A DNA stretch of 64,000 nucleotides from JANMGV01 sp037440405. Lineage in GTDB: Bacteria; Planctomycetota; Planctomycetia; Pirellulales; Pirellulaceae. Positions 1 through 10,000 of this stretch are shown here, piece by piece. The stretch lies in NCBI GenBank assembly GCA_037440405.1, contig JBBIUE010000017.1, positions 5,248 to 69,247 of the forward strand. Direction: 5' to 3'. Numbering within the stretch: the first letter of the stretch is position 1; the number at the start of each line of letters is the position of its first letter. The notes under the pieces were generated by a model. It ran no database searches and was not told where the DNA came from. It saw nothing but the letters and a program-made list of their open reading frames with translations. Both the position numbers and the translations under genes were made by a program.

Positions 1-270
1 AATAAGTCCGTGGTCTTTTGGGGAACGGGAGGCAAGGGTGTGACGTTTCTCAATCGCTCTTCGATCGCTTCGCTGATCGATTATGCGGTCGATATCAACC
101 CCGACAAGCATGGCAAGTTTGTTCCAGGCTCGGGGCAACAGATCGTGCCGCCTTCCTATCTGACAACCATCAAGCCTGACATCATCATTATTTCCAATGC
201 GTTGTATGAGCAAGAAATAAAACAGCAAGTCGCTGAGTTAGGGCTACAGTGTGACTGCTATGTTGCATGA
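1..270 (+). CDS. C-methyltransferase, C-terminal fragment (5' end outside window)
   Basis: The reading frame is open from the first base and stops at 268-270, so only about the last 89 residues are present. The segment has a Rossmann-like start (WGTGGKG) and a later IIIISN strand. This matches the C-terminal domain of the sugar C-methyltransferases of the TylC3/NovU type, which add a methyl group to C3 of NDP-deoxysugars. That fits the glucose-1-phosphate cytidylyltransferase two genes downstream, because CDP-linked branched deoxysugars are made by such pairs. The catalytic SAM domain lies outside the window. The internal GTG at 10 is not taken as the start because the homologous domain clearly continues upstream. 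The stop overlaps the start of the next gene, suggesting translational coupling. Confidence 0.7.
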   Translation, partial: NKSVVFWGTGGKGVTFLNRSSIASLIDYAVDINPDKHGKFVPGSGQQIVPPSYLTTIKPDIIIISNALYEQEIKQQVAELGLQCDCYVA

Positions 271-1714
271 CACAACCTCGGACCCCTCATGTTCCTTCGG
301 AACGCAAAAGTCGGTAGCAGATGGGAAGTTGACCGACGGGGAAGATTTATGCGAAGACCTAGAAGATGATGTCGATTCCATCGACAAGCGTTCGCTAGCG
401 CAGTCTCCATCGACTTGGCATCGCATACGAGTCGCACTGTTATCTCCTGCGATGTGGTCGATGGTCGACCAGATCATCGTCAGCGGACTCCGCTTCGCTT
501 CGACGATGATTGTCGGACGCTTTTGTGGTCCGGTAGGCCTAGGAACCTATGTCTTGGCGTTCTCGATCGTTCTTGCGGCGTCGCTCAGCCACGAATCGCT
601 GGTTGCCAAGCCTTTTCAGATATTCTCGCAACATGTTCAAGGAGCCAAGCTTCGCCGATACAACGGTTCGACTCTTGTTCAAATGCTGTGCTTGGCAATA
701 CTGTGTTCACTTATTGCAGCGATTTTCGGTGGGGTATTTGCGAATTGGAAACTTCACGAGACCATTCCGGAAGTTGCTTTTTCGATGGTGTTGGTTCTTC
801 CAGGCGTCCTGCTCTGGGAGTTCATGCGCCGTCAGGCCTTTTCTCGTCTCCGAATGAAAGCCGCCGCAATCATGGACGGCATGCTGGCGGTCCTTCAAAT
901 TTCTTCGCTATTGGCACTGGGCTTGTTTGGACAGCTAACGGTAAGTCGATCCTTGCTGATCATGGGTGCGTGCTGCGTTGCGGTAAGCGTTCCCGTACTG
1001 ATATGGCAACGGAGAAGTTATCGCATCGTCAAGCGACTTCTGTGTGCTGATGCCATGAAGAACTTGTCGTTCGGCAAATGGTTCTTTGCAGGCCAATTGG
1101 TAGGCTTGATTCAGGCATATGCTGTGCCATGGATGTTGACGTTCTTCTACTCTGCAGAAGCGACAGGTATTCTGATGGCATGCCAGACCTTGGTGCTGTT
1201 GTCGAACCCAATCTTGCTAGGACTAGCCAATTGGCTCAATCCAGTTGCAGCAAGAGAATTTGCGAGGGGTGGCGCATCGCTGTTGATTCATCTGCTGAAT
1301 CGGGTTACGGTCATAGCGTTGGTTCTCATCACTCCATTTGTAATGGGACTGTGGCTCCTCGGCGACTGGCTTCTCCGATTGGCATTCGGTTCCGATTTTG
1401 AGGGCTACGGCCACCTAGTCGCGATCACAGGATTCACTTCTATCGGCTTCTTATTGACAATCATCGGCAGTAGCGGACTTGGTGCACTCATGCGTCCTAG
1501 AATGATTCTATGGGGCACAATTGCTGGTTCGCTGGTTTCCATTCTGTCGCTGCCATTGCTCACAGCGCAATTTTCGTTGACAGGTGCTGCGTGGTCCTTG
1601 GCGGCGGGCAGTCTGATCGGCGGCTCCATTCATATTGGCGGATGCAGCGTACTGAGCAAGAACGCTCTCAATACCAATCCAAAGGAAAAATTTCCAAAGG
1701 TACAAAACCCATGA
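260..1714 (+). CDS. Polysaccharide flippase (Wzx/MATE-like), about 484 aa
   Basis: This predicted inner-membrane protein begins with a polar cytoplasmic N-terminus of about 70 residues, followed by roughly twelve hydrophobic segments. Its pattern is that of the oligosaccharidyl-lipid flippase family: an early TM with a VGRFCGPVGLGTY motif and paired helices to the end. The expected role is moving undecaprenyl-linked oligosaccharide across the inner membrane. I chose ATG 260, which overlaps the upstream stop by 11 bases; a GTG at 251 in the same frame is possible. The stop shares bases with the next start (ATGA), so it belongs to the same operon as the cytidylyltransferase. The family is recognised from topology and motifs, and the substrate cannot be deduced. 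Confidence 0.82.
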   Translation: MLHDTTSDPSCSFGTQKSVADGKLTDGEDLCEDLEDDVDSIDKRSLAQSPSTWHRIRVALLSPAMWSMVDQIIVSGLRFASTMIVGRFCGPVGLGTYVLAFSIVLAASLSHESLVAKPFQIFSQHVQGAKLRRYNGSTLVQMLCLAILCSLIAAIFGGVFANWKLHETIPEVAFSMVLVLPGVLLWEFMRRQAFSRLRMKAAAIMDGMLAVLQISSLLALGLFGQLTVSRSLLIMGACCVAVSVPVLIWQRRSYRIVKRLLCADAMKNLSFGKWFFAGQLVGLIQAYAVPWMLTFFYSAEATGILMACQTLVLLSNPILLGLANWLNPVAAREFARGGASLLIHLLNRVTVIALVLITPFVMGLWLLGDWLLRLAFGSDFEGYGHLVAITGFTSIGFLLTIIGSSGLGALMRPRMILWGTIAGSLVSILSLPLLTAQFSLTGAAWSLAAGSLIGGSIHIGGCSVLSKNALNTNPKEKFPKVQNP

Positions 1715-2568
1715 AAGTCGTTCTCTTCTGTGGTGGCTTCGGGATGCGTCTTCGAGAGTATTCCGAAGCCATACCGAAGCCGTTGGTTTGCATCGGTCAC
1801 CGCCCAATTCTTTGGCACATCATGAAATACTACTCCCATTTCGGACACCAGGATTTCATTCTGTGTCTCGGCTGGAAAGGAGAGATGATCAAGGACTACT
1901 TCCTTAATTACAACGAATGCCTATCCAACGATTTTGTGATGTCCGGTGGAGGAAGTTCGATTCGGTTGCTCAACAGTGACATTCAGAACTGGAGCATCAC
2001 TTTCGTAGACACGGGGATGCGCTCGAATATTGGACAACGACTCAGAGCGGTAGAGAGTTACTTGGAGGGAGAGGAGAACTTTCTTGCAAACTATACCGAC
2101 GGCTTAAGCGATCTGCCTCTGAGCGAAATCATCGACTTGCATCACCGTAGACAGTCGATTGCCACATTTATGTCGGTGAAACCGACTCAAAGCTTCCATT
2201 GCGTTTCTGCAAATGGCGATGGACTTGTTCAGCAAGTCGAAGCCATTTCCGATACTGCCATGTGGATCAATGCGGGCTTCTTCGTCTTGAATCGAGCGAT
2301 TTTTTCTTGCATCGCAGAAGGAGACGATCTTGTGGTAGAACCGTTCAATCGGCTGATCGCCAAGAAAAAGCTTTTTACCATCCCTCACCATGGATTTTTC
2401 GGATGTATGGATACGTACAAGGAGAAGCAGATGCTCGACGATATGCACTCGCAAGGAAACACTCCGTGGGAGGTTTGGCACCGTAGTCGAAGCGGTTTAG
2501 CACCCCAAAGCGTCAAACGCGACCAGGGAGAGCATGTAGGCCTCGCAAATCCTCGCTTAGAAGTCTAA
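1711..2568 (+). CDS. rfbF: Glucose-1-phosphate cytidylyltransferase
   Basis: This 285-residue nucleotidyltransferase is close to the usual length for RfbF (about 257). It opens with the sugar nucleotidyltransferase signature (LFCGGFGMRLREYSE...IPKPLV) and contains NYTDGLSD, the metal-binding Asp region, and NAGFFVL in the sugar-binding part. The expected reaction is CTP plus glucose-1-phosphate to CDP-glucose, the entry to CDP-3,6-dideoxyhexoses and branched CDP sugars. ATG 1711 overlaps the flippase stop by four bases. A longer in-frame ORF starting at 1510 lies inside the flippase and is rejected. The dehydratase RfbG is not in the window and may lie upstream. The CDP-paratose-epimerase-like genes far downstream would fit the same sugar family. 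Confidence 0.87.
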   Translation: MKVVLFCGGFGMRLREYSEAIPKPLVCIGHRPILWHIMKYYSHFGHQDFILCLGWKGEMIKDYFLNYNECLSNDFVMSGGGSSIRLLNSDIQNWSITFVDTGMRSNIGQRLRAVESYLEGEENFLANYTDGLSDLPLSEIIDLHHRRQSIATFMSVKPTQSFHCVSANGDGLVQQVEAISDTAMWINAGFFVLNRAIFSCIAEGDDLVVEPFNRLIAKKKLFTIPHHGFFGCMDTYKEKQMLDDMHSQGNTPWEVWHRSRSGLAPQSVKRDQGEHVGLANPRLEV

Positions 2569-2623
2569 GTGAACCAAGGAGCATGAATCTGTACCCCCCC
2601 CTTCATTTCGCAAACAAACAGCG

Positions 2624-3283
2624 ATGTATCTACTGAAGCCAAATCAGATCGAAAGAGTGCTGTGCCTCGGAGCACACCCCGATGACATTGAAATCGGGTG
2701 CGGAGGTACCATCCTCTCCCTGCTTGAAGCACATCCCCGAGTCCACATGGAGTGGGTCGTCTTCTCCGCGACTGAAGTCAGAAAACATGAGGCCGAGGCA
2801 AGCTTCAATGATTTTTGTGGTTCTTATCCTCAATGTCGATTGACGTTGTTCGACTTTCCGGACGCCCATTTTCCTTGGCACGGCCAGGCGATGAAGGAAA
2901 CGCTTCGAAAGATCGCAAAGGAATTCAATCCAGACCTCATTTTTACGACCAGACGAAAAGATTTGCATCAAGACCACCAGACGCTTGGTACCCTGACTTG
3001 GAAAACGTTTCGCAATCACTGGATCTGGGAGTACGAAATCCCGAAGTATGATGGCGATTTGGGACGTCCTAATGTGTACGTTCCTATCTCTGCACCGATG
3101 GCAGAGCGCAAACTTGACCTGTTGATGAAACATTTTCCGTCTCAGCAGTCAAGACATTGGTACCGCCGCTCGACCTTCCAATCCGTCTTGCACCTTCGAG
3201 CGATCGAGACGAATGCTAGATCCGGATTCGCAGAAGGTTTTTACGTGGACAAGAGTTGTATCGTTTTCCCCAGGAACGAATAG
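2624..3283 (+). CDS. PIG-L family deacetylase (LmbE-like)
   Basis: The 219-residue protein starts with LCLGAHPDDIEIGCGGT, the zinc-binding AHPDD motif of PIG-L/LmbE N-acetylglucosaminyl deacetylases. A second metal/catalytic motif (DLHQDH) lies near residue 110. Members remove an acetyl group from GlcNAc-like sugars, and those in polysaccharide loci usually deacetylate a lipid-linked or nucleotide-linked amino sugar. No signal peptide is visible, so it is expected to be cytoplasmic. It follows rfbF after 55 bases that contain a run of eight C (2594-2601). A methyltransferase gene follows after 10 bases. The family is certain; the substrate is unknown. Confidence 0.87.
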   Translation: MYLLKPNQIERVLCLGAHPDDIEIGCGGTILSLLEAHPRVHMEWVVFSATEVRKHEAEASFNDFCGSYPQCRLTLFDFPDAHFPWHGQAMKETLRKIAKEFNPDLIFTTRRKDLHQDHQTLGTLTWKTFRNHWIWEYEIPKYDGDLGRPNVYVPISAPMAERKLDLLMKHFPSQQSRHWYRRSTFQSVLHLRAIETNARSGFAEGFYVDKSCIVFPRNE

Positions 3284-3293
3284 GTTCATTTTC

Positions 3294-4016
3294 ATGGCAG
3301 CCATAAGTTTGAAATTTGTAATTGAAAAACTGCAACAGCAGCCGATGCGCATATCGAAACGAATTCGCGAACATGGCGTCGGTAATTTGTTCGCTTGGTC
3401 TCTCTACCAAATGCAATTTCGATTGCGAGAACGGCGACTGGGTATCAACACCATGGAGCATGCCTACGGTATCAATATCTGGGGTAAAAATGGGGGCCAG
3501 TACTATGATCCGATCGACTATCGCTGCCTGGATATCATTCTGGATTATTTTCGTCCTGCGCCTGAACACGATACCTTTCTGGATTATGGATGCGGACTAG
3601 GGCGAGCCATCATCGCGGCGGCAGGCCGCCCATTTCGCCGTGTCCTTGGAGTCGAAAACAACGAAGAGTGTCTCGATCTTTGCCACAAACATGTTGCCGC
3701 CGCGAAAAGAAAGGCTCGCTTAGCGTGTCCGATAGAAATCATCGCTGCCGATGCCGAGCGATTCGAAGTTCCCGACGACGTTACCAAAATTCTGATGTAC
3801 AACCCATTTGTCGAGCAATCGGTTATGAACCAAGTTCTCGAGCGTGTACGCGAGTCCCTGGAGCGGCGGCCTCGACAGCTTGATTTGGTGTACGCCCCCC
3901 TCCACAAACATGCCCACTTTTTGGATGCTTGCCCTTTCTTGGAGTTCGCAGAACATCTTCCAACTGGATTCTGGGATCATGTGACGATCAAGGCCTATCG
4001 AGCACACATCCAATAA
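3294..4016 (+). CDS. Class I SAM-dependent methyltransferase
   Basis: About 240 residues. The SAM-binding motif I (LDYGCGLGRAIIAAAG) is followed by the acidic motif GVENNEE and a later MYNPFVEQ segment in the place of motif IV. The N-terminal 80 residues form a basic, partly helical region without a signal peptide. I use ATG 3294, ten bases after the PIG-L stop; an in-frame start at 3213 would overlap that gene by 70 bases and its extra residues look unnatural. It closes the plus-strand group, and the next gene is convergent 13 bases away. It probably methylates a sugar or small molecule in the same polysaccharide pathway, but the substrate cannot be read from the sequence. Confidence 0.8.
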   Translation: MAAISLKFVIEKLQQQPMRISKRIREHGVGNLFAWSLYQMQFRLRERRLGINTMEHAYGINIWGKNGGQYYDPIDYRCLDIILDYFRPAPEHDTFLDYGCGLGRAIIAAAGRPFRRVLGVENNEECLDLCHKHVAAAKRKARLACPIEIIAADAERFEVPDDVTKILMYNPFVEQSVMNQVLERVRESLERRPRQLDLVYAPLHKHAHFLDACPFLEFAEHLPTGFWDHVTIKAYRAHIQ

Positions 4017-4029
4017 ACCTCATTAACGA

Positions 4030-4650
4030 TCATTCCATGAGCTGGCGATCGTTGAGGATTTCGCTTCCGAGCTCCGCTTCAATTCCGATGAGCGGCTTGT
4101 AGGTTCGGTAAAACCCGCCCTGGTGCGAGATTTCGCAAAACAAGTGATCGATGGGAAGTCGGCAGTGCGATTCATGCTGAAGAATGTACTCCGCAAGTTC
4201 GCGAGAGATGATGTAACCCGTCGTGCAGCACGGAGTCTCGTACGTTCGGCAGAATCCGCCGACACGTTCAATGTCACGAAACTTTGGGTTAATGCCGACA
4301 TCGCGTTGCAGATGAACATAGCGAAAATCGTTAGGAAGATGATCTCGAATTTGAAGTAAACCCCAATCAGGATCGGGCTCGAAGCAGAAATCATCTTCAA
4401 GCACGCAGGCCAATGGTAGATCGTAGTCGACGATGCGCTGCATGGCTCGTAGATGTGCGAGGTAGCAACCAACTTCGCTCACTCTCAACCAATGCCGCGC
4501 TTCGGGAGCGCAGGGCAAGAACTCCGATCGCATCTTTTTGGCTTCCACGCCATCAACGATTTCAAAGGGAATGCCAGTAGGCAACAGCTTTCTGATGGCG
4601 GAGAGCCGGCGCTGACGAGCATCCGGAAGTGATATCACGAAGGTACGCAT
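4030..4650 (-). CDS. Glycosyltransferase family 25 (LPS-type)
   Basis: This 206-residue protein has the GT25 layout. It starts with a short strand and basic stretch (FVISLPDARQRR), followed by FEIVDGVEA, then EVGCYLAHL, a typical GT25 motif. The acidic VLEDDF motif for metal and nucleotide-sugar binding is near residue 85, followed by TTGYIISRELA and PIDHLF. Family members transfer galactose or similar sugars onto lipooligosaccharide or glycan chains in the cytoplasm. ATG 4650 is preferred to the GTG one codon upstream. It is convergent with the methyltransferase at 3294-4016. A 187-base gap separates it from the upstream minus-strand glycosyltransferase. Confidence 0.85.
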   Translation of the reverse strand: MRTFVISLPDARQRRLSAIRKLLPTGIPFEIVDGVEAKKMRSEFLPCAPEARHWLRVSEVGCYLAHLRAMQRIVDYDLPLACVLEDDFCFEPDPDWGLLQIRDHLPNDFRYVHLQRDVGINPKFRDIERVGGFCRTYETPCCTTGYIISRELAEYILQHESHCRLPIDHLFCEISHQGGFYRTYKPLIGIEAELGSEILNDRQLME

Positions 4651-4837
4651 CACGAAAGACTTCTCCGGCTTGCCATGATCTTTACCACTTTGTTCGCCGA
4701 TGAAGCCGGTACCTCTCGTTCGGAGCTTTCTTCGAATCCAATCGCAAAGAAAAGCTGCGTTTGTCGAGCTTGGATTCAGTAAACGCCGATCAACAGATTG
4801 ATTGGATCATCCGGAGGGATGGTCGGTAGTACGATGA

Positions 4838-6214
4838 TTATATCGTTGTCGCCATGGCGAACTGTCGAAGCGAGCGAGCATTGCCATGCGCCACCGAAAT
4901 GGCATGGCCGCTCCGAGAAACGATCCTCCCATCCGGACGCACGACGACTTCTCCGACAGGTCGATCATGAACGCAGTAATTCCATCTCTGATCGATCCTC
5001 CGCCATCGTTCGGGTTGGGAATGACAAAAAAGGTTGAGACACATTTGATCTCCCCAATCGGTCGTGCCCGAGAGTTGCGGGCCATTCCTGGCCGCAACGG
5101 CAAATTGGAAGTAGTGACGCATGATCGAGGCCGAACCCGCCGCGAAGCCGCTGTTCAGAAACGGATTCTTCATTAACAACTCCAAGGCACGGTGGCGATG
5201 ACTTGGATCGCAAATGCTCAAACACCAAGGTCGAATGACTTGATTCTGTGGATAACCTTTGGGCTCGGCGACAGCGAGTAATCGATCGGGCGTCGCACGC
5301 ACTTCATTCCAAAGCTCACGAAGCGAATCCTGAAAAACAACATCCGCAACATCCCAGTACGCAACTGGCAGTTGATCATCGCAGTCCGCCAGGAGTTTTG
5401 CGAAATCGGCCACTCGACGAACCGGAGTCATTTGACCATTGTAATTTTCGAAATGCCAAGTCACTCCGGGGATTCGCATGAGCTTGCTTCGTTCGGAAGG
5501 GTACAATCCATAAGCGACTGCGACCACTTCTTCATGATTGCCGTGATTCCGAAGGGATTGAAGGAATGGTTTCTCGAACTTGGCAATATCCCGACGATCA
5601 AACGCGGCGTAAATTCGCGGCGCGAAACGCCCCTCTCGGGGCGTCGGAGCGTTTGGCTTGGAGGTCAATTCAAGTTTTGAACAGGAGTCCCGCAGATGCG
5701 TCGCCTTGGCACGTTGGGAATAGCGAATCTGTCTTCCGCGTGCGCGCAAATCCAGGCAGGCGCACCAACATTCGCATAGCTTTTCGGTGGCCCGAAACTC
5801 GAGTTTTCGCAAGTCATCACCGCGAAATAAAGTAGCTCCCATGGCAACATGGCCTGCGCGGCCGATCAATGCTTCATCATGAGAGTAGTCCGCCGCAATC
5901 GCTGCCAAACCTTCGTCCTCTTTCAGCTCGCGAAGCAATTCCGAAATGCAATCGCTCGCCAGGAGAACATCATCATCGACGAACATCACCCACTTAGCTT
6001 GAGTTCTAAATTTCGCCAAATTGCGAGCACGCGCAATCGTATCCCACCGATGTCGATCGGACGGCCATCCTTCACCGACTTGGAAGTGGAGACGCACGCG
6101 AACGGACAGTTGTTCACGCACTGCTTGCACAACAGCGTGTCGTGGAACGGATCTCGGTCTGATGAGCATCCGTACGTCGACTTCATCAACATCCGTTAAG
6201 GCCTGCGGATTCAT
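4838..6214 (-). CDS. Probable two-domain glycosyltransferase
   Basis: 458 residues. The first 180 resemble a family-2 glycosyltransferase core: RARNLAKF, then the WVMFVDDDV metal-binding motif near residue 80, then a GATLFRGDDL segment. The classical N-terminal nucleotide-binding strand is short or divergent. After a linker near residue 210, a second domain starts (RIYAAFDRRD) with VAYWDVADVVFQD, an acidic motif of another GT-A-like fold, and the NSGFAAG and DQMCLNLF stretches seen in hexosyltransferases that use an open Asn-Ser-Gly loop. It could therefore add two sugars in sequence. It starts five bases after the stop of the unknown gene upstream (6220-6918), so the two are probably co-transcribed. 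Domain assignment is by motif only. Confidence 0.68.
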   Translation of the reverse strand: MNPQALTDVDEVDVRMLIRPRSVPRHAVVQAVREQLSVRVRLHFQVGEGWPSDRHRWDTIARARNLAKFRTQAKWVMFVDDDVLLASDCISELLRELKEDEGLAAIAADYSHDEALIGRAGHVAMGATLFRGDDLRKLEFRATEKLCECWCACLDLRARGRQIRYSQRAKATHLRDSCSKLELTSKPNAPTPREGRFAPRIYAAFDRRDIAKFEKPFLQSLRNHGNHEEVVAVAYGLYPSERSKLMRIPGVTWHFENYNGQMTPVRRVADFAKLLADCDDQLPVAYWDVADVVFQDSLRELWNEVRATPDRLLAVAEPKGYPQNQVIRPWCLSICDPSHRHRALELLMKNPFLNSGFAAGSASIMRHYFQFAVAARNGPQLSGTTDWGDQMCLNLFCHSQPERWRRIDQRWNYCVHDRPVGEVVVRPDGRIVSRSGHAISVAHGNARSLRQFAMATTI

Positions 6215-6219
6215 CGCGG

Positions 6220-6918
6220 TCAGCAGCTTTTCAGAAAATCGTATTGAAACGGGTCATCTTCAGATGAAAATGGCTCGAATTTATCGTCGTCCTGCGCTTG
6301 CGCGCACGCAGCCACCGTTTCGTCGTCAATCGTTGCGCACGACAGAAAAAGGGATTCGCATCCATCTTCGATGATGCGACACGACAATGCTTCTTCGCAT
6401 TCGACTCCAACCAGGCAACTTTTGGCGAAACAGCTCGCCGCCGCCCATGACTTGGAAGCTGAGGGCCAAGCATTGTAATGGTTATGAGATGGATCCCCTG
6501 GCAATGGTGGATAATACTGGACACTCTCGGCAGCGGTCATTCCAGCGTGAACTTGCAAGAGGCTCGGTGCGTGCTCCGGAATATAAACGATGCCGTAAAG
6601 GCTCTCACGCTTTTCGTTCAAGTGTCTCGTCAGGTATGGCACAATCTCATTACCAAGAAGCCATAGACCATGATCGGAATGATTGTGGCGTTGGTCGCGA
6701 GGTAGAAAAATCGCGCGAATCGACTTTGCCAATACTTTGCGGGACAGTGTCACGCGAATGGAAGGCTTTTCCGTAACCGTAACGATTGCGACTTCGTCAC
6801 CATCACATTCAGGAAGCCTTTGATGATGAATGGAAATTCGGCCCACTTGCGGAAACGTTGCGGGAAAGCTGACCGTGCCAGCTAATAGCATCTGCCGATA
6901 GTCGTCGCGAGATATCAT
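6220..6918 (-). CDS. Unknown protein with Cys-rich C-terminal half
   Basis: I do not recognise this 232-residue protein. It has no signal peptide or membrane helix. The first 130 residues are mixed alpha/beta with a basic RVTLSRKVLAK stretch and FLPRDQRHNHSDHGLWLLG, a His/Asp-rich patch. A PPLPGDPSHNHYNAWPSASKSW region follows in the middle, and the last 75 residues hold at least seven cysteines before an acidic tail (DDDKFEPFSSEDDPFQYD). The spacing of five bases to the downstream two-domain glycosyltransferase implies an operon, so a glycan-related role is plausible but unproven. The start at 6918 is an ATG with no clear Shine-Dalgarno. Coding is supported by length and by lack of a better frame. 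Confidence 0.6.
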   Translation of the reverse strand: MISRDDYRQMLLAGTVSFPATFPQVGRISIHHQRLPECDGDEVAIVTVTEKPSIRVTLSRKVLAKSIRAIFLPRDQRHNHSDHGLWLLGNEIVPYLTRHLNEKRESLYGIVYIPEHAPSLLQVHAGMTAAESVQYYPPLPGDPSHNHYNAWPSASKSWAAASCFAKSCLVGVECEEALSCRIIEDGCESLFLSCATIDDETVAACAQAQDDDKFEPFSSEDDPFQYDFLKSC

Positions 6919-7026
6919 TTGAATAATTCCATGGAGAATTGAATGAGCCGAAATGTGTTCAAGTTTGAAACTATGGAAGTTGGGCTATTCCGCGTTTGGC
7001 CTGAAATGCAAGACTCTCTGAGGGAA

Positions 7027-10000
7027 CTACGGACGAATCGTGCGAACGATTCGGAAGGACAAATACGGACGCGATTCGCCGGCAGGATGATCATCGCGGT
7101 GAGCGGCTCGCGCATCCAGCGGTTGGAATAATGTCGCTCCACCTCGACTGGCCATATTATCCTCGTGATAAATCCGGAGATTCCTTTCCGCCGGGTCAGC
7201 GATTGGGGAAATCTCATCTCGATTGTATGCGTTCAATCGGTTCTGGCACATCTCCATCGCATTTCCAAACATATCAAAAAGTCCGTAGTCGTTCGGCAGT
7301 AGACGGCCAACCGGATGACCTCGATAATTCGAATTGTTTGCCGTCCAAGCATATTGATCGAGCAGTTCCGTCAGGAACCCAAAGTGCCTTCCCTGTGGGT
7401 ATCCACCGCGAGCAGCAAACTCCCATTCAGCTTCCGTAGGTAAACGGTAACCTACGCAGTTAAGATAATCCGATTTGAGCTGCATTCCAGATCGAATTTC
7501 AGAAATTGGGGGATAACACATCTCTTTTTCTGGCACCCCCTCTTGTTCGCTCAACCAACGACAGTAACGAGCGGCTTCGAACCAAGTAACATCGATGATG
7601 GGCGAATCTTCGGTGGGGCAGTAGTCCGTGGCATATTTCTTGTCGGGATCAAATTGAAGGAACTCTACGGAGGTCACTTCTTCCGTGGAAATCGCAAAAA
7701 TTCTCGGCATCTTCACGATTCTCCGATACTCCTTGCCGCCGTCGCGCCCCGGTTCTCTATTGGGTGATCCGAGTTGCAACAAGGGAGGGGGTTCCAAAAT
7801 GACCATCCGTTTGCCTGAGACTGTCTTCAGCTCGCGGTTGGGATTCAATGCTTCTGAGGTGCACGGAACTGAAAGCTGCCAGCCTCGTTGGACTGCCAAC
7901 ATGCTGGAACGAAGACCAGGATCGTCGCAACTGCTGCACAAGTCATCCCAGTGCTCGCTGAGGTCTTCTGCCATTTGCCGTGAGCGTCTCTCCAGCGGCA
8001 AGAGCGCTAGTGCATTGGCAATCGCACGCCGTACCGCCACATCGACTCGAAGATCCAATAATCGATCTAGCATCCAATGAAGTTCAACTTGATATCGAGC
8101 ACAAGCATCGATCGCAGCTCCTCGATGGTCCGCGATCGCACTTTGCAATAAGTTCATCAATTCCCGAGAGTCGCCAAGTTGATGTAGTGCAATGGCCAAA
8201 CGAGCCTTGCGTCGAGCTAGCTCAGCAAGCTTCTCCTCATTGGCTCGAGGCCTCCACCAAACCGAACTGAACTCGATGTTGTTTTGACCATCAGCGGAAG
8301 CGTGGATCGTCACAGGACGGAAGCCTTGACCACGAAGTTCCTCACATCTTTGCATGTGGTCGTCCTGGCCCGCGTAACCCGTCCACCGCGATTCGATGTC
8401 CAATCCACTCCACCACACTTGCGTTAAGCCACGAGAGTTCACTCGATCCGCTTCGAGTGACCAATGCGCATCCACAAGGACGTCATCAGGACGCGCATGG
8501 ATGAGCGTTTCATCAGAAACGCACTGATTGTCGTTCCATGCATCAAACGAAGGGAACCAAGCATTCAATTTCCATCGAAGCGATGTGTAGAATTCGAGAT
8601 TCTGCGAGTTCCTAAATTGAAAGTTTGTCCTCGGCAAGTACCCGTGATCGGTGAATGGTCGCCAGCCCTCCCGTTCATGATTCTCCGACGGGACATCTAG
8701 GTAGAAACCTGAATTCACTACAAAGTTGAATGGCGGAGTCTTCGTCCAGACAACGGCGAAGCTCGATGTTTCACCATCGTCCGCTGCATACTCGGCAAGC
8801 GATGCCGGATAAAAGCCCTTCTCGACGAACTCGCTGTTTCTCGAAAGCAATAACTCGGCTGAAGCTGGCCAAATCCACATGGAAGAGCGGCCATCTCGCT
8901 TCCAAAGAATCATGGCTCGGCATTCGCCATCTCGGTTATAGGGAGCAATCGCATCCAATCGGTACCCCAGTGATCGGAGAGGCTCTTCAAGCTCTCGTAG
9001 TTCGGCCTCTGAAATTCCAAAGCTCAAAAGGAAGTTCTCGTCCATTACGCATCCATTTGACTGAAGGCGTGCCAGCAAATTTCGATGAGCATCCGATTGG
9101 ATACTGGGAGCCGTCCGCACCAAAGAAGAACTTTCATCCGTCGTATCCTGCCACCACTCTGTGCCACAGAGCGCGGGATTCCAAGGGTCCTGCACGATAT
9201 GGTCAATCTTCTCAATTTCGTTTCGAATGGCGTTTTGGCCATCATCCGACTGAGATAGTGCTGAAACGAGAATGTGATGCGATGATGGTCCTGCTTGAAC
9301 CACCATCGAAGCCAGCTTGTCGTGAACATCTGGGCCAAACTTGACCAGCATATTAGCAAGATTCACTGTCTCTGGACCATCCCGAGATGCACTCGCGAGA
9401 AACCGTTTTTCAACGGCAGGCAAAAGCTCATGGCCAATTGGTGAAAATGCCTCCGTCCATTCGTTCAAATGCAGCGGATTCTCACTCTGCATCAACCGCA
9501 CGAGTTGATCGATGTGCTTGAGAACTCCCTGTCGAGTCGTCTCGTTCTGGACAAGATACGCAGACAAACGGAGCCACTCCTCGGACGCTGAACTTAGTTG
9601 ACTGTAGCGAGACATCCACTCATCTCGAGAGAATAGCTCCCGGAGGCAGTCAACTCGCAGGAGTGTTACCGTTTCTGAAGGCGAAGCACTAAGAATTTGT
9701 TCATAAAGAAATTCGCGGACGTTGGGGATCGTCGCCGCTCTGTCCAAGAATGCCGTGCCGAATGCTGCCCGCAATCGTCGCTCAGTCGGTAAGTGGCCTT
9801 TCTCGAACTCAATGCGGAGCGTGTTCCGCAAATACGTGTGATGAGGCGTTAACTCTGACAACATTTCTACCGCATGGGGCAGATCAGCCACGAGAAATGC
9901 TTCCGCTCGTGCTTGCTCGTCTCGAAAACGAATTTGTTCATTCAGCACCAGTTTGCCCGCGAAAATCCCCGAAACGATCAAGCCGAAGACAAGCAACCAT

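Noticed and set aside
1510..1710. N-terminal extension of the cytidylyltransferase
   Set aside because: It lies inside the flippase gene in another frame, and the conserved nucleotidyltransferase start is at 1711.
2594..2601. Run of eight C as a phase-variation site for the PIG-L gene
   Set aside because: It lies in a short intergenic gap 23 bases before the start; slippage would only change spacing and no promoter was seen there.
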